A program made the translations under genes and the position numbers. A stretch of 64,000 nt of DNA. Source: Corynebacterium mastitidis DSM 44356 (GTDB lineage Bacteria; Actinomycetota; Actinomycetes; Mycobacteriales; Mycobacteriaceae). The stretch spans positions 248,001-312,000 of the forward strand of contig NZ_AQXB01000002.1 in assembly GCF_000375365.1 (NCBI RefSeq). Direction: 5' to 3'. The notes beneath the pieces were generated by a model. That model was not told where the DNA came from. It saw only the letters and a list, made by a program, of their open reading frames with translations, and ran no database searches. Positions 26,291 through 35,724 of the stretch are shown piece after piece. Every line of letters begins with the position of its first letter. Position 1 is the first letter of the stretch.

Positions 26291-28829
26291 CATGGGGCTC
26301 CGGGGCAAGCGGGAGGGAAAGGATCATGGTGGTGCCGCCGCCGGGGGTGTCGGCGAGGCGGACGCTGCCGCGCATGGCCTCCACGAGGCCGCGCACCACG
26401 GACAGCCCCAGGCCCAGCCCGGCCCCGGCGTTGTTGCGGTGCGCAAAGGGGGTAAAGAGGGTGGGGCGATGGGACTCGGGGATGCCGGGGCCGTGGTCGA
26501 TCACGCGGAGTTCGAGGCGCTCCCCGGCGACCTCGCCGCGCAGGAGCACGGGTGCGCCGCCGTGGGTCAGGGCGTTGCGCACCAGGTTGGCCAGGCAGCG
26601 CTGCAGCAGGCCGAAGTCCCCCAGGATCGGCGGCAGGTTACCCGGTACCTCCACGGCGATCTCTCCGCGCAGCTCCGGCTGCTCGCGCAGCAGGGCGTCC
26701 ACGACCTCGGCGGCCCGCAGCGCGCGCCGGTGGGGCTCGAGGCCCCCGGAGTTGAGCCTGCTCATGTCCAGGAGGTTGCCGATCACCGTCTCCAACCTAT
26801 CGGCGGACTCCTCGATGCTTTCGATCAGCTCCGCGCGCGCCTGCTCGGGGAGGGGGACGTCGCCCAGCGCCAGGCCCGAGACGGCGGCCTTGATGCTGGC
26901 CAGCGGGGTGCGCAGGTCGTGGGAGACGGCGGCGAGGAGGGCCGAGCCCGCGCGGTTTCCGGCCTCTAAGGCCGCGGCGGCGCGGCGCACGGCGTCGAGC
27001 TCCTGGCGGTCCAGGATCGCGGCGATGCGGGCGCCGTGCGCCTCCAGCATGGAGAGGTGGGCGGGGGTGAGGTGGCGCCCGCTCACCACGAGCCGCACGT
27101 GTGCGCCCAGCTCCACCCGGTGCCCGTGGCGGGGCTCCCAGGTCTCCCGCAGCCCGCCGTGTTCGGTGGACTCCAGGGTGGTCCAGCGGTGGCCCTCCGG
27201 GGAGTGGCGCTGCAGGTCCACCCGGTCCAGGGAGAAGGTCTGCCGGATGTGGCGCAGCAGCGAGGGGAGGTCATCCCCTTCGTGGATGGCCCCGCGTGCG
27301 AGGTCCGCCAGGATGATCGCCTGGGCCTGGCGGCGCCGGGCCTGCTGGGCCCGGTGCGCGGCCACGTCCACCACCCAGGCCACGCACACCGCGACCACCA
27401 GGAAGAACACGAGGCTGATGAGGGACTCCGGCTCCGTGATGGTCAGCGTGTGCTCCGGGGTGGTGAGAAACCAGTTCACCAGCAGGGAGCCGGAGGCCAC
27501 GGCGAGCAGCGCCGGGCGCAGCCCGCCGGCCAGGGCCGCAAAGACCACGATGGTGAGGTAGCCCAGCAGCACCGCGCCCACGTAGTCCGGGCCCGGGTTG
27601 AGCGCCGTCAGCCCCACCGTGGCCAGCGGCGGGGCCAGCGCCGCCACGGCCCAGCCCAGGGCCCGGCGCGGCCCGCTGAGCCGGGCCCTGGGCGGGCGAG
27701 GCGCGGGGTCTGGCCCGCCGGGGGATTCAGTGGCCACGATGTGCACGTCCGTGTGCCCCGCCTGATCGATGATCTGCCTGCTTATCTGCGCGCGCCACGG
27801 GCGCAGGCGGCGCTTTCCCAGGCCGATGACGAGCTGCGAGGCCCCCTGGGTGCGCGCGAAGCCGAGCAGGGTGGCGGCCACCTCGTCGCCTGCGATCACC
27901 CGCCACCTGCCGCCCAGGTCCTCCGCGAGGTCCTGGAGGCGGCGCAGGGAGGCGGGCGGGCGCGCGGGGGCGGTGTCGTCCTCCACCGTGACGTGCACCA
28001 CCACCAGCTCGCGGTCGGCCACGCGCCCGGCGATGCGCGCGCCGCGCCGGATCAGCGCCTCGGAGCCGGGCGCGCCGGAGACCCCCACCACCACGCGCTC
28101 CCGGGTGGGCCAGGCGGACTGCTCGGGGTTGGTGGGGCGGTACTGGGCCATGCCCTCCTCCACCTTGTCCGCGAGCCAGAGCAGGGCCAGCTCCCGCAGC
28201 GCGGCGAGGTTGCCCAGGCGGAAGTAGTGGTCCAGGGCGCGCTGGGCTGCCTCGCCGCGATAGACCAGCCCGCGCGCCAGGCGCACCCGGAGGGCGTCGG
28301 GGGAGAGGTCCACCAGCTCGATCTGGTCGGCCTCGCGCAGCACTCGGTCCGGCAGCGTCTCGCGCTGGCGCACCCCGGTGATGGCAAAGACCACGTCGTT
28401 GAGGGACTCCACGTGCTGGATGTTGAGGGTGCTCAGCACGTCGATCCCGGCGTCGAGGATGTGGTGCACGTCCTGCCAGCGCTTGGCCGACGGCGCCCCG
28501 GGGCCGCCCATCACCGTGTGCGCCAGCTCGTCCACCAGCACGGTATCTGGCCGGGCGTCCAGCACGGCCTGCACGTCCAGCTCCCCGTAGCGCCCGCCCT
28601 GATGGCCCGCCTGCGGTATCCGGGGCAGCACGTCCAGGCCCTCCACCAGGGCGGCGGTGCGGGGGCGGCCGTGATCCTCCACCACCCCCACCAGCACCCG
28701 GCGGCCCTGGGCGCTCAGCTCGTGGGCCTCGTTGAGCATGGCGCAGGTCTTGCCCACGCCGGGCGCGAAGCCCAGGTAGATCTTCAGGCGCCCGCGCGGG
28801 GAGGGCTCGGGGGAATCGCCGTGGTTCAC
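26280..28829 (-). CDS. kdpD: KdpD sensor histidine kinase
   Basis: K+-limitation/turgor sensor. 849 aa. Order: N-terminal KdpD domain with Walker-like GFAPGVGKT and LVDELAHT, a universal-stress-protein domain (VVVGVSGAPGSEALIRR), four transmembrane helices (residues ~400-490), a GAF-like linker, then the kinase core with AAVSHDLRTPLASIK (His box), N-box, DHGPGIP and GLGLSVVRGL. GTG at 28829 was chosen because AAGGA lies 9 nt upstream, just after the kdpC stop; an upstream in-frame start at 28880 lies within kdpC. Co-transcribed with kdpC and kdpE. Confidence 0.94.
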   Translation of the reverse strand: MNHGDSPEPSPRGRLKIYLGFAPGVGKTCAMLNEAHELSAQGRRVLVGVVEDHGRPRTAALVEGLDVLPRIPQAGHQGGRYGELDVQAVLDARPDTVLVDELAHTVMGGPGAPSAKRWQDVHHILDAGIDVLSTLNIQHVESLNDVVFAITGVRQRETLPDRVLREADQIELVDLSPDALRVRLARGLVYRGEAAQRALDHYFRLGNLAALRELALLWLADKVEEGMAQYRPTNPEQSAWPTRERVVVGVSGAPGSEALIRRGARIAGRVADRELVVVHVTVEDDTAPARPPASLRRLQDLAEDLGGRWRVIAGDEVAATLLGFARTQGASQLVIGLGKRRLRPWRAQISRQIIDQAGHTDVHIVATESPGGPDPAPRPPRARLSGPRRALGWAVAALAPPLATVGLTALNPGPDYVGAVLLGYLTIVVFAALAGGLRPALLAVASGSLLVNWFLTTPEHTLTITEPESLISLVFFLVVAVCVAWVVDVAAHRAQQARRRQAQAIILADLARGAIHEGDDLPSLLRHIRQTFSLDRVDLQRHSPEGHRWTTLESTEHGGLRETWEPRHGHRVELGAHVRLVVSGRHLTPAHLSMLEAHGARIAAILDRQELDAVRRAAAALEAGNRAGSALLAAVSHDLRTPLASIKAAVSGLALGDVPLPEQARAELIESIEESADRLETVIGNLLDMSRLNSGGLEPHRRALRAAEVVDALLREQPELRGEIAVEVPGNLPPILGDFGLLQRCLANLVRNALTHGGAPVLLRGEVAGERLELRVIDHGPGIPESHRPTLFTPFAHRNNAGAGLGLGLSVVRGLVEAMRGSVRLADTPGGGTTMILSLPLAPEPHDER

Positions 28830-28840
28830 CGGGGTGGTCC

Positions 28841-29464
28841 TTAGCCGATCGTCGGGTGGTTCTGCTGGTTCTCGCGGCACCGCGCCACGGCCGCGTTGAG
28901 CGTGGTGACGTTCACCGGGTCCGAGTTAGGCGAGCCGAGCGAGCCGCGCAGCGCCGAGGGCTGCGCGTTCTGCGCCACGAGGCGGCGCACCGTCTCCTCG
29001 GGCAGGCCCGCGTGCCGGGCCACCCGGGGCGCCTGCACCTCAGCATAGGCCCGCGAGATGTGCGGGTCGAGCCCCGATCCGCTGGCGGCCAGCGCCTCGG
29101 CGGGCACGCGCTCCGGGGCGATGCCCTCGCGCTCGGAGACCTCCCGGCGGCGCTGTTCCACCAGGGAGAGGTAGGCGGGGTCCGCGGGGGAGGCGTTGGA
29201 GGCCTGCCCCTCGCCCGCGCTGGGGCGGGGATAGAACCAGGAGTCCGCCTCCCTACCGGAAACGGGCTGCTGGGCGAGCAGGGCGGAGCCGACCGGGCGG
29301 CCCGAAGCGTCCTCGATCAGGGAGCCCGCCGCCTGGCGGGGAAAGAACGCGGAGCCCACGCCGGCCAGGGCCAGCGGGTAGCACAGCCCCAGCAGCACGG
29401 TGAACAGCGCGAGGGCCACGGCCCCGGCGCGCAGGGTGTGCAGCACGCGAGAAAACGGAATCAC
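28841..29464 (-). CDS. kdpC: K+-transporting ATPase subunit KdpC
   Basis: Single-pass subunit that stabilises ATP binding in the KdpFABC complex. 207 aa: one N-terminal transmembrane helix ([20 protein letters not shown]) and a periplasmic domain with the family motifs [30 protein letters not shown] and [10 protein letters not shown]. The start overlaps the kdpB stop by 4 nt. Confidence 0.95.
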   Translation of the reverse strand: MIPFSRVLHTLRAGAVALALFTVLLGLCYPLALAGVGSAFFPRQAAGSLIEDASGRPVGSALLAQQPVSGREADSWFYPRPSAGEGQASNASPADPAYLSLVEQRRREVSEREGIAPERVPAEALAASGSGLDPHISRAYAEVQAPRVARHAGLPEETVRRLVAQNAQPSALRGSLGSPNSDPVNVTTLNAAVARCRENQQNHPTIG

Positions 29465-31641
29465 AGCAGGCCTCCCAGGAAAGCGGTGAGGAGAAGGTCG
29501 ATGAGCTTGATGCCCACGAAGGGAACGAGGACGCCGCCGAGGCCAAAGACCGCGAGGTTGCGCCGCAGCAGGGCCGCCGCGCTGCGGGGGCGATAGGCCA
29601 CCCCGCGCAGCGCTAGGGGGATCAGGCCCAGGATGACCAGGGCGTTGAAGATCACGGCGGAGGCGATGGCGGTGTGCGGGCTGTGCAGGCCCATGACGTT
29701 GAGCGCGCCCAGGCCGGGGAAGGCGGCGGAGAACATCGCCGGGATGATGGCAAAGTACTTGGCCACGTCGTTGGCGATGGAGAAGGTGGTGAGCGCGCCC
29801 CGGGTGATGAGGAGCTGCTTGCCGATGTGCACGATGTCGATGAGCTTGGTCGGGTCGCTATCCAGGTCGATCATGTTCCCGGCCTCCTTGGCGGCGGAGG
29901 TGCCGGTGTTCATCGCCACGCCCACGTCCGCCTGGGCCAGCGCCGGGGCGTCGTTGGTGCCGTCGCCGGTCATGGCCACCAGGTGTCCGGCGGCCTGCTC
30001 TCTGCGGATCAGCGCCAGCTTGTCCTCCGGGGTGGCCTCCGCCAGCACGTCGTCCACCCCCGCCTCGGCGGCGATGGCCCTGGCGGTCAGCGCGTTATCG
30101 CCGGTGATCATCACCGTGCGGATGCCCATGGCGCGAAGCTGCTCGAAGCGCTCGGTCATGCCGGGCTTGACCACGTCCTTGAGGTGGATCACCCCCAGCA
30201 CCTCGCCGCCGCAGGGTTTATCCGAGGCGTCGCAGAACAGGCGGGCCACCACCAGGGCGGTGCCGCCGGAGGAGCTGATCTCGCGGGCGATGCCGCGCGC
30301 CTGCTCCACCGGGTGCGCGGGGTGCGTGGGGTTGGCCCCGGCGGCGCCGGGGCCGTTCTTATCGTCCTTGCCGTCCTGGCGACCCTGGTCGCCCCGGTTG
30401 TCCGGGTCGAGGCGCTCCACCAGGGCGCAGACCTCGCTCGCGGCGCCCTTGACGATGCGCTCCCGCGCGCTCAGCCGAACCCCGCTCATGCGGGTCTGCG
30501 CGGTGAACGGGATGAAGGTCAGGCCCCGGCGCTTCTCCTGCGGCAGCGGGCAGGTGCGCTCGTCCGCGAGCGCCACCACCGAGCGGCCCTCCGGGGTCTC
30601 GTCGGCCAGCGAGGAGAGCTGGCAGGCCAGCGTGAACTCGGCGGCCGGGGTGGCGCCCACCGGGACGAGGTCCACGGCGCGGCGATCGCCCACGGTGATG
30701 GTGCCCGTCTTGTCCAGCAGCAGCGTGGAGACGTCCCCGGCGGCCTCCACGGCGCGGCCGGACATTGCCAGCACGTTGCGCCCCACCAGGCGGTCCATCC
30801 CGGCGATGCCGATGGCGGAGAGCAGGGCCCCGATGGTGGTGGGGATGAGGCACACCAGCAGCGCCACCAGCACCACCGGGGACTGCGGAGCCCCGGCGAA
30901 GGCCGCTATGGGGGCCAGGGTGAGCACCACCAGCACGAAGATCATGGTGAGCACCGTGAGCACGGTGCCCAGCGCCAGCTCGTTGGGGGTCTTGCGCCGC
31001 TGCGAGCCCTCCACCAGGCCGATCATGCGGTCCATGAAGCTCTGCCCCGGCTCGCTGGTGATCTCCACCACGATCCCGTCGGAGAGCACCGTGGTGCCGC
31101 CGGTGACCGCGCAGCGATCCCCGCCGGACTCCCGGATCACCGGGGCGGACTCCCCGGTGATGGCGGACTCGTCCACCGTGGCGGCCCCGGCGACCACGTC
31201 GCCGTCGGCGGGGATGGACTCGCCCGCGAGCACTAGCACGCGGTCGCCCCGGCGCAGGGCGTCGGAGCCCACCACCTCGCCGGGCGGGGTGGTGCCCGGA
31301 GGCGTGCTCAAAGCCGTGGCTAACGCTGCCAGAGCGGCGTCGTGAGTCTCCTCGGGGCGGAGGCGCCGCGCGGTGGTGGTGGAGCGCGAGGAGCGCAGCG
31401 ACGCCGCCTGGGCCTTGCCGCGCCCCTCCGCGAGGCTCTCCGCGAACACCCCGAAGAACACGGTGGCCCACAGCCAGGCGGAGAGGAAGAAGGTGAAAAA
31501 GCTCGGGCGGGCCACCCCGAGGACCAGGAGGAACGCGGCCCCCACCTCCGCGAGGAACATCACGGGCACCCGGACGAGGCTGCGGGGGTCCATCTTGCGC
31601 GCCGCGACGGGCAGCGCGGTGAGAAGAGCGTGCTTATTCAT
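29461..31641 (-). CDS. kdpB: K+-transporting P-type ATPase subunit KdpB
   Basis: Catalytic P-type ATPase subunit of KdpFABC. 726 aa, slightly longer than the usual ~680-700, with an extra Asn/Asp/Lys-rich insertion in the nucleotide-binding domain around [16 protein letters not shown]. Motifs: TGES in AITGESAPV, phosphorylated Asp in LLLDKTGT, and [19 protein letters not shown] in the hinge. The start ATG at 31641 overlaps the kdpA stop by 4 nt, and the end overlaps kdpC, so the four structural genes are translationally linked. Confidence 0.95.
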   Translation of the reverse strand: MNKHALLTALPVAARKMDPRSLVRVPVMFLAEVGAAFLLVLGVARPSFFTFFLSAWLWATVFFGVFAESLAEGRGKAQAASLRSSRSTTTARRLRPEETHDAALAALATALSTPPGTTPPGEVVGSDALRRGDRVLVLAGESIPADGDVVAGAATVDESAITGESAPVIRESGGDRCAVTGGTTVLSDGIVVEITSEPGQSFMDRMIGLVEGSQRRKTPNELALGTVLTVLTMIFVLVVLTLAPIAAFAGAPQSPVVLVALLVCLIPTTIGALLSAIGIAGMDRLVGRNVLAMSGRAVEAAGDVSTLLLDKTGTITVGDRRAVDLVPVGATPAAEFTLACQLSSLADETPEGRSVVALADERTCPLPQEKRRGLTFIPFTAQTRMSGVRLSARERIVKGAASEVCALVERLDPDNRGDQGRQDGKDDKNGPGAAGANPTHPAHPVEQARGIAREISSSGGTALVVARLFCDASDKPCGGEVLGVIHLKDVVKPGMTERFEQLRAMGIRTVMITGDNALTARAIAAEAGVDDVLAEATPEDKLALIRREQAAGHLVAMTGDGTNDAPALAQADVGVAMNTGTSAAKEAGNMIDLDSDPTKLIDIVHIGKQLLITRGALTTFSIANDVAKYFAIIPAMFSAAFPGLGALNVMGLHSPHTAIASAVIFNALVILGLIPLALRGVAYRPRSAAALLRRNLAVFGLGGVLVPFVGIKLIDLLLTAFLGGLL

Positions 31642-33299
31642 AGCGTGAGAGCCTCCGCGAGTGGGCCGAGAACAAACAGGGGAAGGAAGGTCAGCGCCCC
31701 CACGACGAGCGCCACCCCCACCACGAGCCCCACGAACAGCGGGCGGTGCGTGGGCATGGTGCCCGAGGAGGCGGGTGCGGGGGCCTGCGCGGCGAACGAG
31801 CCCGCCAGCGCCAGCACCATCAGCATGGGCAGGAAGCGGCCCAGCAGCATGACCACCCCCAGGGCGGTGTTGAACCACGGGGTGTTGGCGTCCAACCCGG
31901 CGAAGGCGGAGCCGTTGTTGTTGGCCGCGCTGGCGAAGGCGTACACCAGCTCCGTGAGGGCGTGCGGGGAATCCGTGGCGGTGGACAGGCTGGCGCGGGT
32001 GCCGGGCAGCACCACGCTCAGCGCCACCCCGCCCACCACGGCGGCGGGCATGACCAGGGTGTACAGGCACACCCTGATGATCTGCGCCACCCCGATCCGC
32101 TTGCCCAGGTACTCCGGGGTGCGCCCCACCATGAGCCCGGAGAGGAACACCGTGAGCAGGGCCACGACGAGGATGCCGTAGAGCCCGGAGCCCACGCCGC
32201 CCGGGGCGATCTCCCCCAGTAGCATGTTCAGCAGCAGCACGCCGCCGCCCAGCGGCGTGTAGCTGGAGTGGAAGGAGTCTACGGCCCCCGTGGAGGTTAG
32301 GGTGGTGGACACTGCGAAGAAGGCCGAGGGAAGCACTCCGAAGCGCAGCTCGCGGCCCTCCAGGGCGTGCGCGGAGGAGGCCTCCAGAGCGAGGACGGCC
32401 CCGAGGGAGGCCAGGAACAGCGCCCCCATCGCGCCCAGGAGCGCCCAGCCCTGGCGGCGATCGCCCACCATGATCCCGAAGGTGCGGGTGAGGCTCACCG
32501 GGATGAGCAGGATCAGGAACACCTCCACCAGGTTGGAGGCCGCCGTGGGGTTCTCCAAGGGGTGCGCGGAGTTGGCGCCAAAGTAGCCGCCGCCGTTGGT
32601 GCCCAGCTCCTTGATCGCCTCCTGCGAGGCCACCGGCCCGCCCGGGATCACCTGTGTGCCGCCCGGCACGGTGTGCACCACCGAGGCGGGGGCGAGGTTC
32701 TGGATGACCCCCTGGCTCAGCAGCACCACCGCCGCGAGGGCGGCCAGCGGCAGCAGCACCCGCAGCACGCAGCGGGTGAGGTCCACCCAGAAGTTCCCGA
32801 TGCGCCCCTGGGCGTCCCGGCAGGACAGGCCGCGCACGAGGGCTATGGCCACGCTGATGCCCACCGCGGCGGAGAGGAAGTTCTGCACCGCCAGGCCGGT
32901 CATCTGCACCAGGGGGCTCATGGTGGTCTCCCCGGAGTAGGACTGCCAGTTGGTGTTGGTGACGAACGAGGCGGCGGTGTTCCACGCCTGATCGGGGGCC
33001 ACCGCCTCGATCCCTCGGGCAAGCGGCAGCAGGCCCTGCGCCCGCTGCAGGAGGTACAGCGCTACCAGGCTCAGCGCGGAGAACACCAGCACCCCCGCCG
33101 CGTAGCGGGTCCACTGCTGGGAGGAGTCCGGCCGCACCCCGAGCAGGCGGTAGACGGCGCGCTCCGCGAGGGTGTGGCGCGGGCTGCTAAACACGCGCGC
33201 CATGTAGGCCCCCAGCGGCAGGTACGCCCCCGCGAGTGCCACGAGGACGAGGAGGACGGGGGCGGCGCAGCGCAGGGCGTCGAGCACGGCGGGGATCAT
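31638..33299 (-). CDS. kdpA: K+-transporting ATPase subunit KdpA
   Basis: Channel-like K+-selective subunit of KdpFABC, 553 aa, with ten transmembrane helices. Four pore-loop selectivity segments are visible around [28 protein letters not shown] and AANNNGSAF. The length is typical. The ATG at 33299 overlaps the kdpF stop (ATGA). Confidence 0.95.
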   Translation of the reverse strand: MIPAVLDALRCAAPVLLVLVALAGAYLPLGAYMARVFSSPRHTLAERAVYRLLGVRPDSSQQWTRYAAGVLVFSALSLVALYLLQRAQGLLPLARGIEAVAPDQAWNTAASFVTNTNWQSYSGETTMSPLVQMTGLAVQNFLSAAVGISVAIALVRGLSCRDAQGRIGNFWVDLTRCVLRVLLPLAALAAVVLLSQGVIQNLAPASVVHTVPGGTQVIPGGPVASQEAIKELGTNGGGYFGANSAHPLENPTAASNLVEVFLILLIPVSLTRTFGIMVGDRRQGWALLGAMGALFLASLGAVLALEASSAHALEGRELRFGVLPSAFFAVSTTLTSTGAVDSFHSSYTPLGGGVLLLNMLLGEIAPGGVGSGLYGILVVALLTVFLSGLMVGRTPEYLGKRIGVAQIIRVCLYTLVMPAAVVGGVALSVVLPGTRASLSTATDSPHALTELVYAFASAANNNGSAFAGLDANTPWFNTALGVVMLLGRFLPMLMVLALAGSFAAQAPAPASSGTMPTHRPLFVGLVVGVALVVGALTFLPLFVLGPLAEALTL

Positions 33300-33388
33300 G
33301 AGAAATCCTCCGGGCGCGCGAGGGCCACCATGAGGTACCCCAGGGAGGCCAGGCCTAGGACGAGGCCTAGCAGGCTATCCCACGTCAT
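33296..33388 (-). CDS. kdpF: KdpF small subunit
   Basis: 30-aa single-helix membrane peptide that stabilises the KdpABC complex. It starts [20 protein letters not shown] and ends with a short polar tail including the family-typical Arg-Pro-Glu. It overlaps kdpA by 4 nt downstream and the 28-aa frame by 4 nt upstream. Confidence 0.9.
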   Translation of the reverse strand: MTWDSLLGLVLGLASLGYLMVALARPEDFS

Positions 33389-33471
33389 AGCGAGTCCACC
33401 CCCTTGACCGCCAGGAGCGGGCAGAAAAAGATCCCGCCGGTGAGGGCGAGGTAGAAAAGATCACTAACCAT
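33385..33471 (-). CDS. 28-aa hydrophobic peptide heading the kdp operon
   Basis: A 28-codon frame beginning MVSDLFYLALTGGIFFCPLL and ending with a Lys-Gly-Val-Asp cluster: one predicted transmembrane helix with acidic N- and basic C-side ends. Its TGA overlaps the kdpF ATG (ATGA), continuing the chain of 4-nt overlaps through kdpF-A-B-C. TAGTTT (33479-33484) lies 7 nt before the ATG, so the operon transcript probably starts at this codon. It is too small for ordinary gene finders. A second small Kdp subunit or a leader peptide are the two readings. Confidence 0.65.
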   Translation of the reverse strand: MVSDLFYLALTGGIFFCPLLAVKGVDSL

Positions 33472-33478
33472 GCGCAAC

Positions 33479-33531
33479 AAACTAAACCTGCGGCGCGGCC
33501 GTGCCCGGTGATCTTGACGCAATCTTGACGC
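33479..33531 (-). promoter_or_regulatory. kdp promoter with 11-bp direct repeat (candidate KdpE box)
   Basis: On the minus strand GCGTCAAGAT occurs twice, at 33522-33531 and 33511-33520, exactly 11 bp apart, which is the periodicity of sites bound by dimers of OmpR/PhoB-family regulators such as KdpE. The -10 TAGTTT (33479-33484) follows, and transcription would begin at 33471, putting the repeats at about -40 to -60, the normal activator position. No good -35 hexamer is seen, as expected for an activator-dependent promoter. Confidence 0.65.
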
Positions 33532-33580
33532 CGCGCGATACCCAGGGGGGAGAGGGCTCGCGGAGGGCGGGAACGACGAA

Positions 33581-33657
33581 GCGCCCGGAACCGAGGCGGA
33601 ACCGGGCGCGGGGCCTTGTGGGGCGGCGGGGTGACCGGCCCCGGGCGAGCCCCGGGG
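33581..33657 (-). terminator. Two hairpins downstream of the 37-aa peptide gene
   Basis: Stem 1: CCCCGGG (33639-33645) pairs with CCCGGGG (33651-33657) around a 5-nt loop, immediately after the stop at 33660. Stem 2: GCGCCCGG (33581-33588) pairs with CCGGGCGC (33602-33609), with an inner CCG/CGG pairing. No U tract is present. They separate the peptide gene from the kdp promoter. Confidence 0.5.
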
Positions 33658-33659
33658 TA

Positions 33660-33773
33660 TCAGGACAGCGGCGGCACGGGGGCGAACCCGTGCAGCAGGC
33701 TGTTGATGCTGGCGAGGTAGTAGGAAACGAGATCGCCGGCGACGTCGAAGAGGCCGAAGCTTGAGCTCAGCAT
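33660..33773 (-). CDS. 37-aa amphipathic peptide (porin-like small protein candidate)
   Basis: A 37-codon frame starting MLSSSFGLFDVAGDLVSYYL and ending in a Pro-rich tail. It has its own signals: -10 TAGGAT (33809-33814), a perfect AAGGAG (33779-33784) 5 nt before the ATG, and hairpins right after the stop. The peptide has no signal sequence and no strong charge. Aromatic and aliphatic residues recur every three to four positions, the build of corynebacterial PorA/PorH-type outer-membrane porins (about 45-57 aa, no signal peptide). That similarity is of style only, not of sequence; a PSM-like or membrane-stress peptide is also possible. Confidence 0.6.
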   Translation of the reverse strand: MLSSSFGLFDVAGDLVSYYLASINSLLHGFAPVPPLS

Positions 33774-33832
33774 GGGGGCTCCTTGCGTAGAGGGAAAGAT
33801 TTTGGTCTATCCTAGCGCATCGCGCGGACCTT

Positions 33833-34213
33833 TTAGAAGGCGGCGAGCAGCAGGAACACCGTGGCCAGCAGCGGGAAGGCGCCCTGCTTGATCGCGGCGG
33901 CGCGGTGCGGGGCGGAGGAAACAAAGAGCACCGTGGCGGCGGCCAGCATGGGGGTCACCCCGGCCAGCGCGAGGGTCAGCCCCACGGTGCGGCTCCACGG
34001 CAGCGCCACCAGGCCCGCGAACACGAGGGCGGCCAGGAAGAAGTTATAAAAGCCCTGGTTGTAGGCGTTGAACTTGGTCAGCCGCGCGGACTCCGGGGTG
34101 GTGCCAAAGAGGGCGCGGGCCCTCTCCCCCTCCCAGGCGAAGGACTCCAGATAGAAGATAAAGACGTGAACGAGCGCCGCGAGGAGGGCGAGGGCGAATC
34201 CGGCGATGAGCAT
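33833..34213 (-). CDS. DUF1304 family membrane protein
   Basis: 126 aa, four predicted transmembrane helices. The family-typical segment FNAYNQGFYNFFLA is present near residue 55. DUF1304 proteins are small inner-membrane proteins of unknown function. The ATG at 34213 was chosen because AAAGGA lies upstream; a longer frame starting near 34291 lacks a ribosome site. Confidence 0.85.
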   Translation of the reverse strand: MLIAGFALALLAALVHVFIFYLESFAWEGERARALFGTTPESARLTKFNAYNQGFYNFFLAALVFAGLVALPWSRTVGLTLALAGVTPMLAAATVLFVSSAPHRAAAIKQGAFPLLATVFLLLAAF

Positions 34214-34320
34214 GGGGTCCTTTCGGGGTAGGGCAGGAAGCATACCCCGGGGCGGCGAGGCCACGGCGGGGTGCGTGTTAGTCCTTACCACCCAACGGGC
34301 GCGGGGCGGGGTTTATTCCG

Positions 34321-35721
34321 CTACTGGTCCCTGGCTTGGCCGCCACGCCCGGCGCCTTCCGACGGCGCGGCGTGGGATTCGCCCGGCGCGGCGTGGGCTT
34401 CTCCCGGCGTGGGCAGGCTGCTCAGGAAGTCCCGGGAGGCCTGCGTGCCCAGCCGGTACCACGTGCGCGCCTGGGAATGGGGGTCGCCGCCCCCGGCGGG
34501 AACGGGGGCAGCGTCCTGCTCTAACCGGGCGGTGGGGGCCTCCCCGGGCCCCGGTGCCGCCGCGGCCAGGAGGAACAGGACGCTGACGAGGAACGCCGCC
34601 AGCAGCCCGCCCCAGGGCAGCTCCATGCCGTCGTCCTCGAAGCTCGTGGTGGAGGCCAGCGGCCAGAAGAGCAGCAGCGCCACGAGGGCGAGCGGCGTCC
34701 ACAGCGCGTCCTGGTAGCGCCGCGCGCGCACCATCGCGAGCACCCCCACGATGGGAAGCACGAGCACCAGGAGGGAGGAGACCCACAGCAGAGGCGACGC
34801 CAGGCAGGCGGCGCACAGCCAGCCCACGAGCAGGATCTCCTGGGCGTACGCCCGCCGCAGCCCCGCCAGCCAGCAGGCCGCCGCCGCGAGGAGCAGGGCG
34901 GTCAGCAGGGCGATGAGGTGCACCCAGCCGGGGGAGTCCGCGAGCACGCGGGTGCTCACGCCGCGCGGAAGGGACTCGCGCGCGCCCATGATGATGGCGC
35001 TGAACGCCTGGTTCTCCTTGCTGAGCACGGCCCCGCCGCCGACGTCGCCCAGCAGCCCCACCCACGACCGCACGCTGTTCAACCCGGCGAAGAGCGCGGA
35101 GAGCACCACCGCGGCCCCCGCGCCGACCGCCGCCCAGGCCCCCGCGAGGCGGGTCCGGGGCCACAGCAGCAGCGGAACCACGAGCACCAGGGGAACCAGG
35201 GCAAGGGCGGAGGCCACGCCCAGGGCCACCCCGGCGCGCGCGGGGCGGGTGGGGGCCACGGCGAGCGCCCAGGCGGTGGCCGCCAGCACGAGGGGCATGA
35301 GGCTGCCGTTGGCGCTGCCGATCTGGAACGCGGCGCTGAACCACGCCAGGGTGGCGGCCGGGGCCAGCCAGGCCAGCGACGCGGGGCGCTTGGCCCAGAA
35401 GTAGTAGGCCGAGGCGAGGAACAGCACGAGGCAGAATCCCTGGGCCGCGGCCAGCAGGAACTGCGCCGCCCCGAGGGGTACCACGGCGGTGAGCGGAGCC
35501 GCGATCACGGCGAGGAGGGGCAGCGCGAAGAAGGGCCTGCCCCGGTAGGCCGAGGCGTCGTAGAGGTCGTAGGTGCGGTCCGTGCGCACCAGCTCGCCCG
35601 CGTTCCACAGGGCGTGCAGGTCCGCGTCCGCCCCCTGGGTGCTCCACAGCAGGGCGTTGATGAGCGCGGCGAAGGCCGCCAGGGCGAGGATCGCCGGAGA
35701 GCATACCGTGAAAGAGCGCAT
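34321..35721 (-). CDS. GT87 (DUF2029) mannosyltransferase-like membrane protein, downstream copy
   Basis: 466-aa GT-C type protein with about ten transmembrane helices, as in the polyprenyl-phosphate-dependent arabinosyl/mannosyltransferases AftC and PimE. The acidic loop after helix 1 (GADADLHALWNAGELV) is kept. However the motif that reads AIKLTPLSL in its neighbour is ALALVPLVL here, losing the Lys. A soluble C-terminal tail contains the repeat GEAHAAPGESHAAPSEGAG. It starts 3 nt after the stop of the neighbouring paralogue, so the pair forms one operon. Substrate unknown; the missing Lys makes activity less certain. Confidence 0.75.
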   Translation of the reverse strand: MRSFTVCSPAILALAAFAALINALLWSTQGADADLHALWNAGELVRTDRTYDLYDASAYRGRPFFALPLLAVIAAPLTAVVPLGAAQFLLAAAQGFCLVLFLASAYYFWAKRPASLAWLAPAATLAWFSAAFQIGSANGSLMPLVLAATAWALAVAPTRPARAGVALGVASALALVPLVLVVPLLLWPRTRLAGAWAAVGAGAAVVLSALFAGLNSVRSWVGLLGDVGGGAVLSKENQAFSAIIMGARESLPRGVSTRVLADSPGWVHLIALLTALLLAAAACWLAGLRRAYAQEILLVGWLCAACLASPLLWVSSLLVLVLPIVGVLAMVRARRYQDALWTPLALVALLLFWPLASTTSFEDDGMELPWGGLLAAFLVSVLFLLAAAAPGPGEAPTARLEQDAAPVPAGGGDPHSQARTWYRLGTQASRDFLSSLPTPGEAHAAPGESHAAPSEGAGRGGQARDQ

Positions 35722-35724
35722 GGT

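Noticed and set aside
31642..33114. A 1217-codon frame joining kdpB to sequence opposite or within kdpA
   Set aside because: Only the part from 31641 down is kdpB. The rest is an alternate frame of kdpA.
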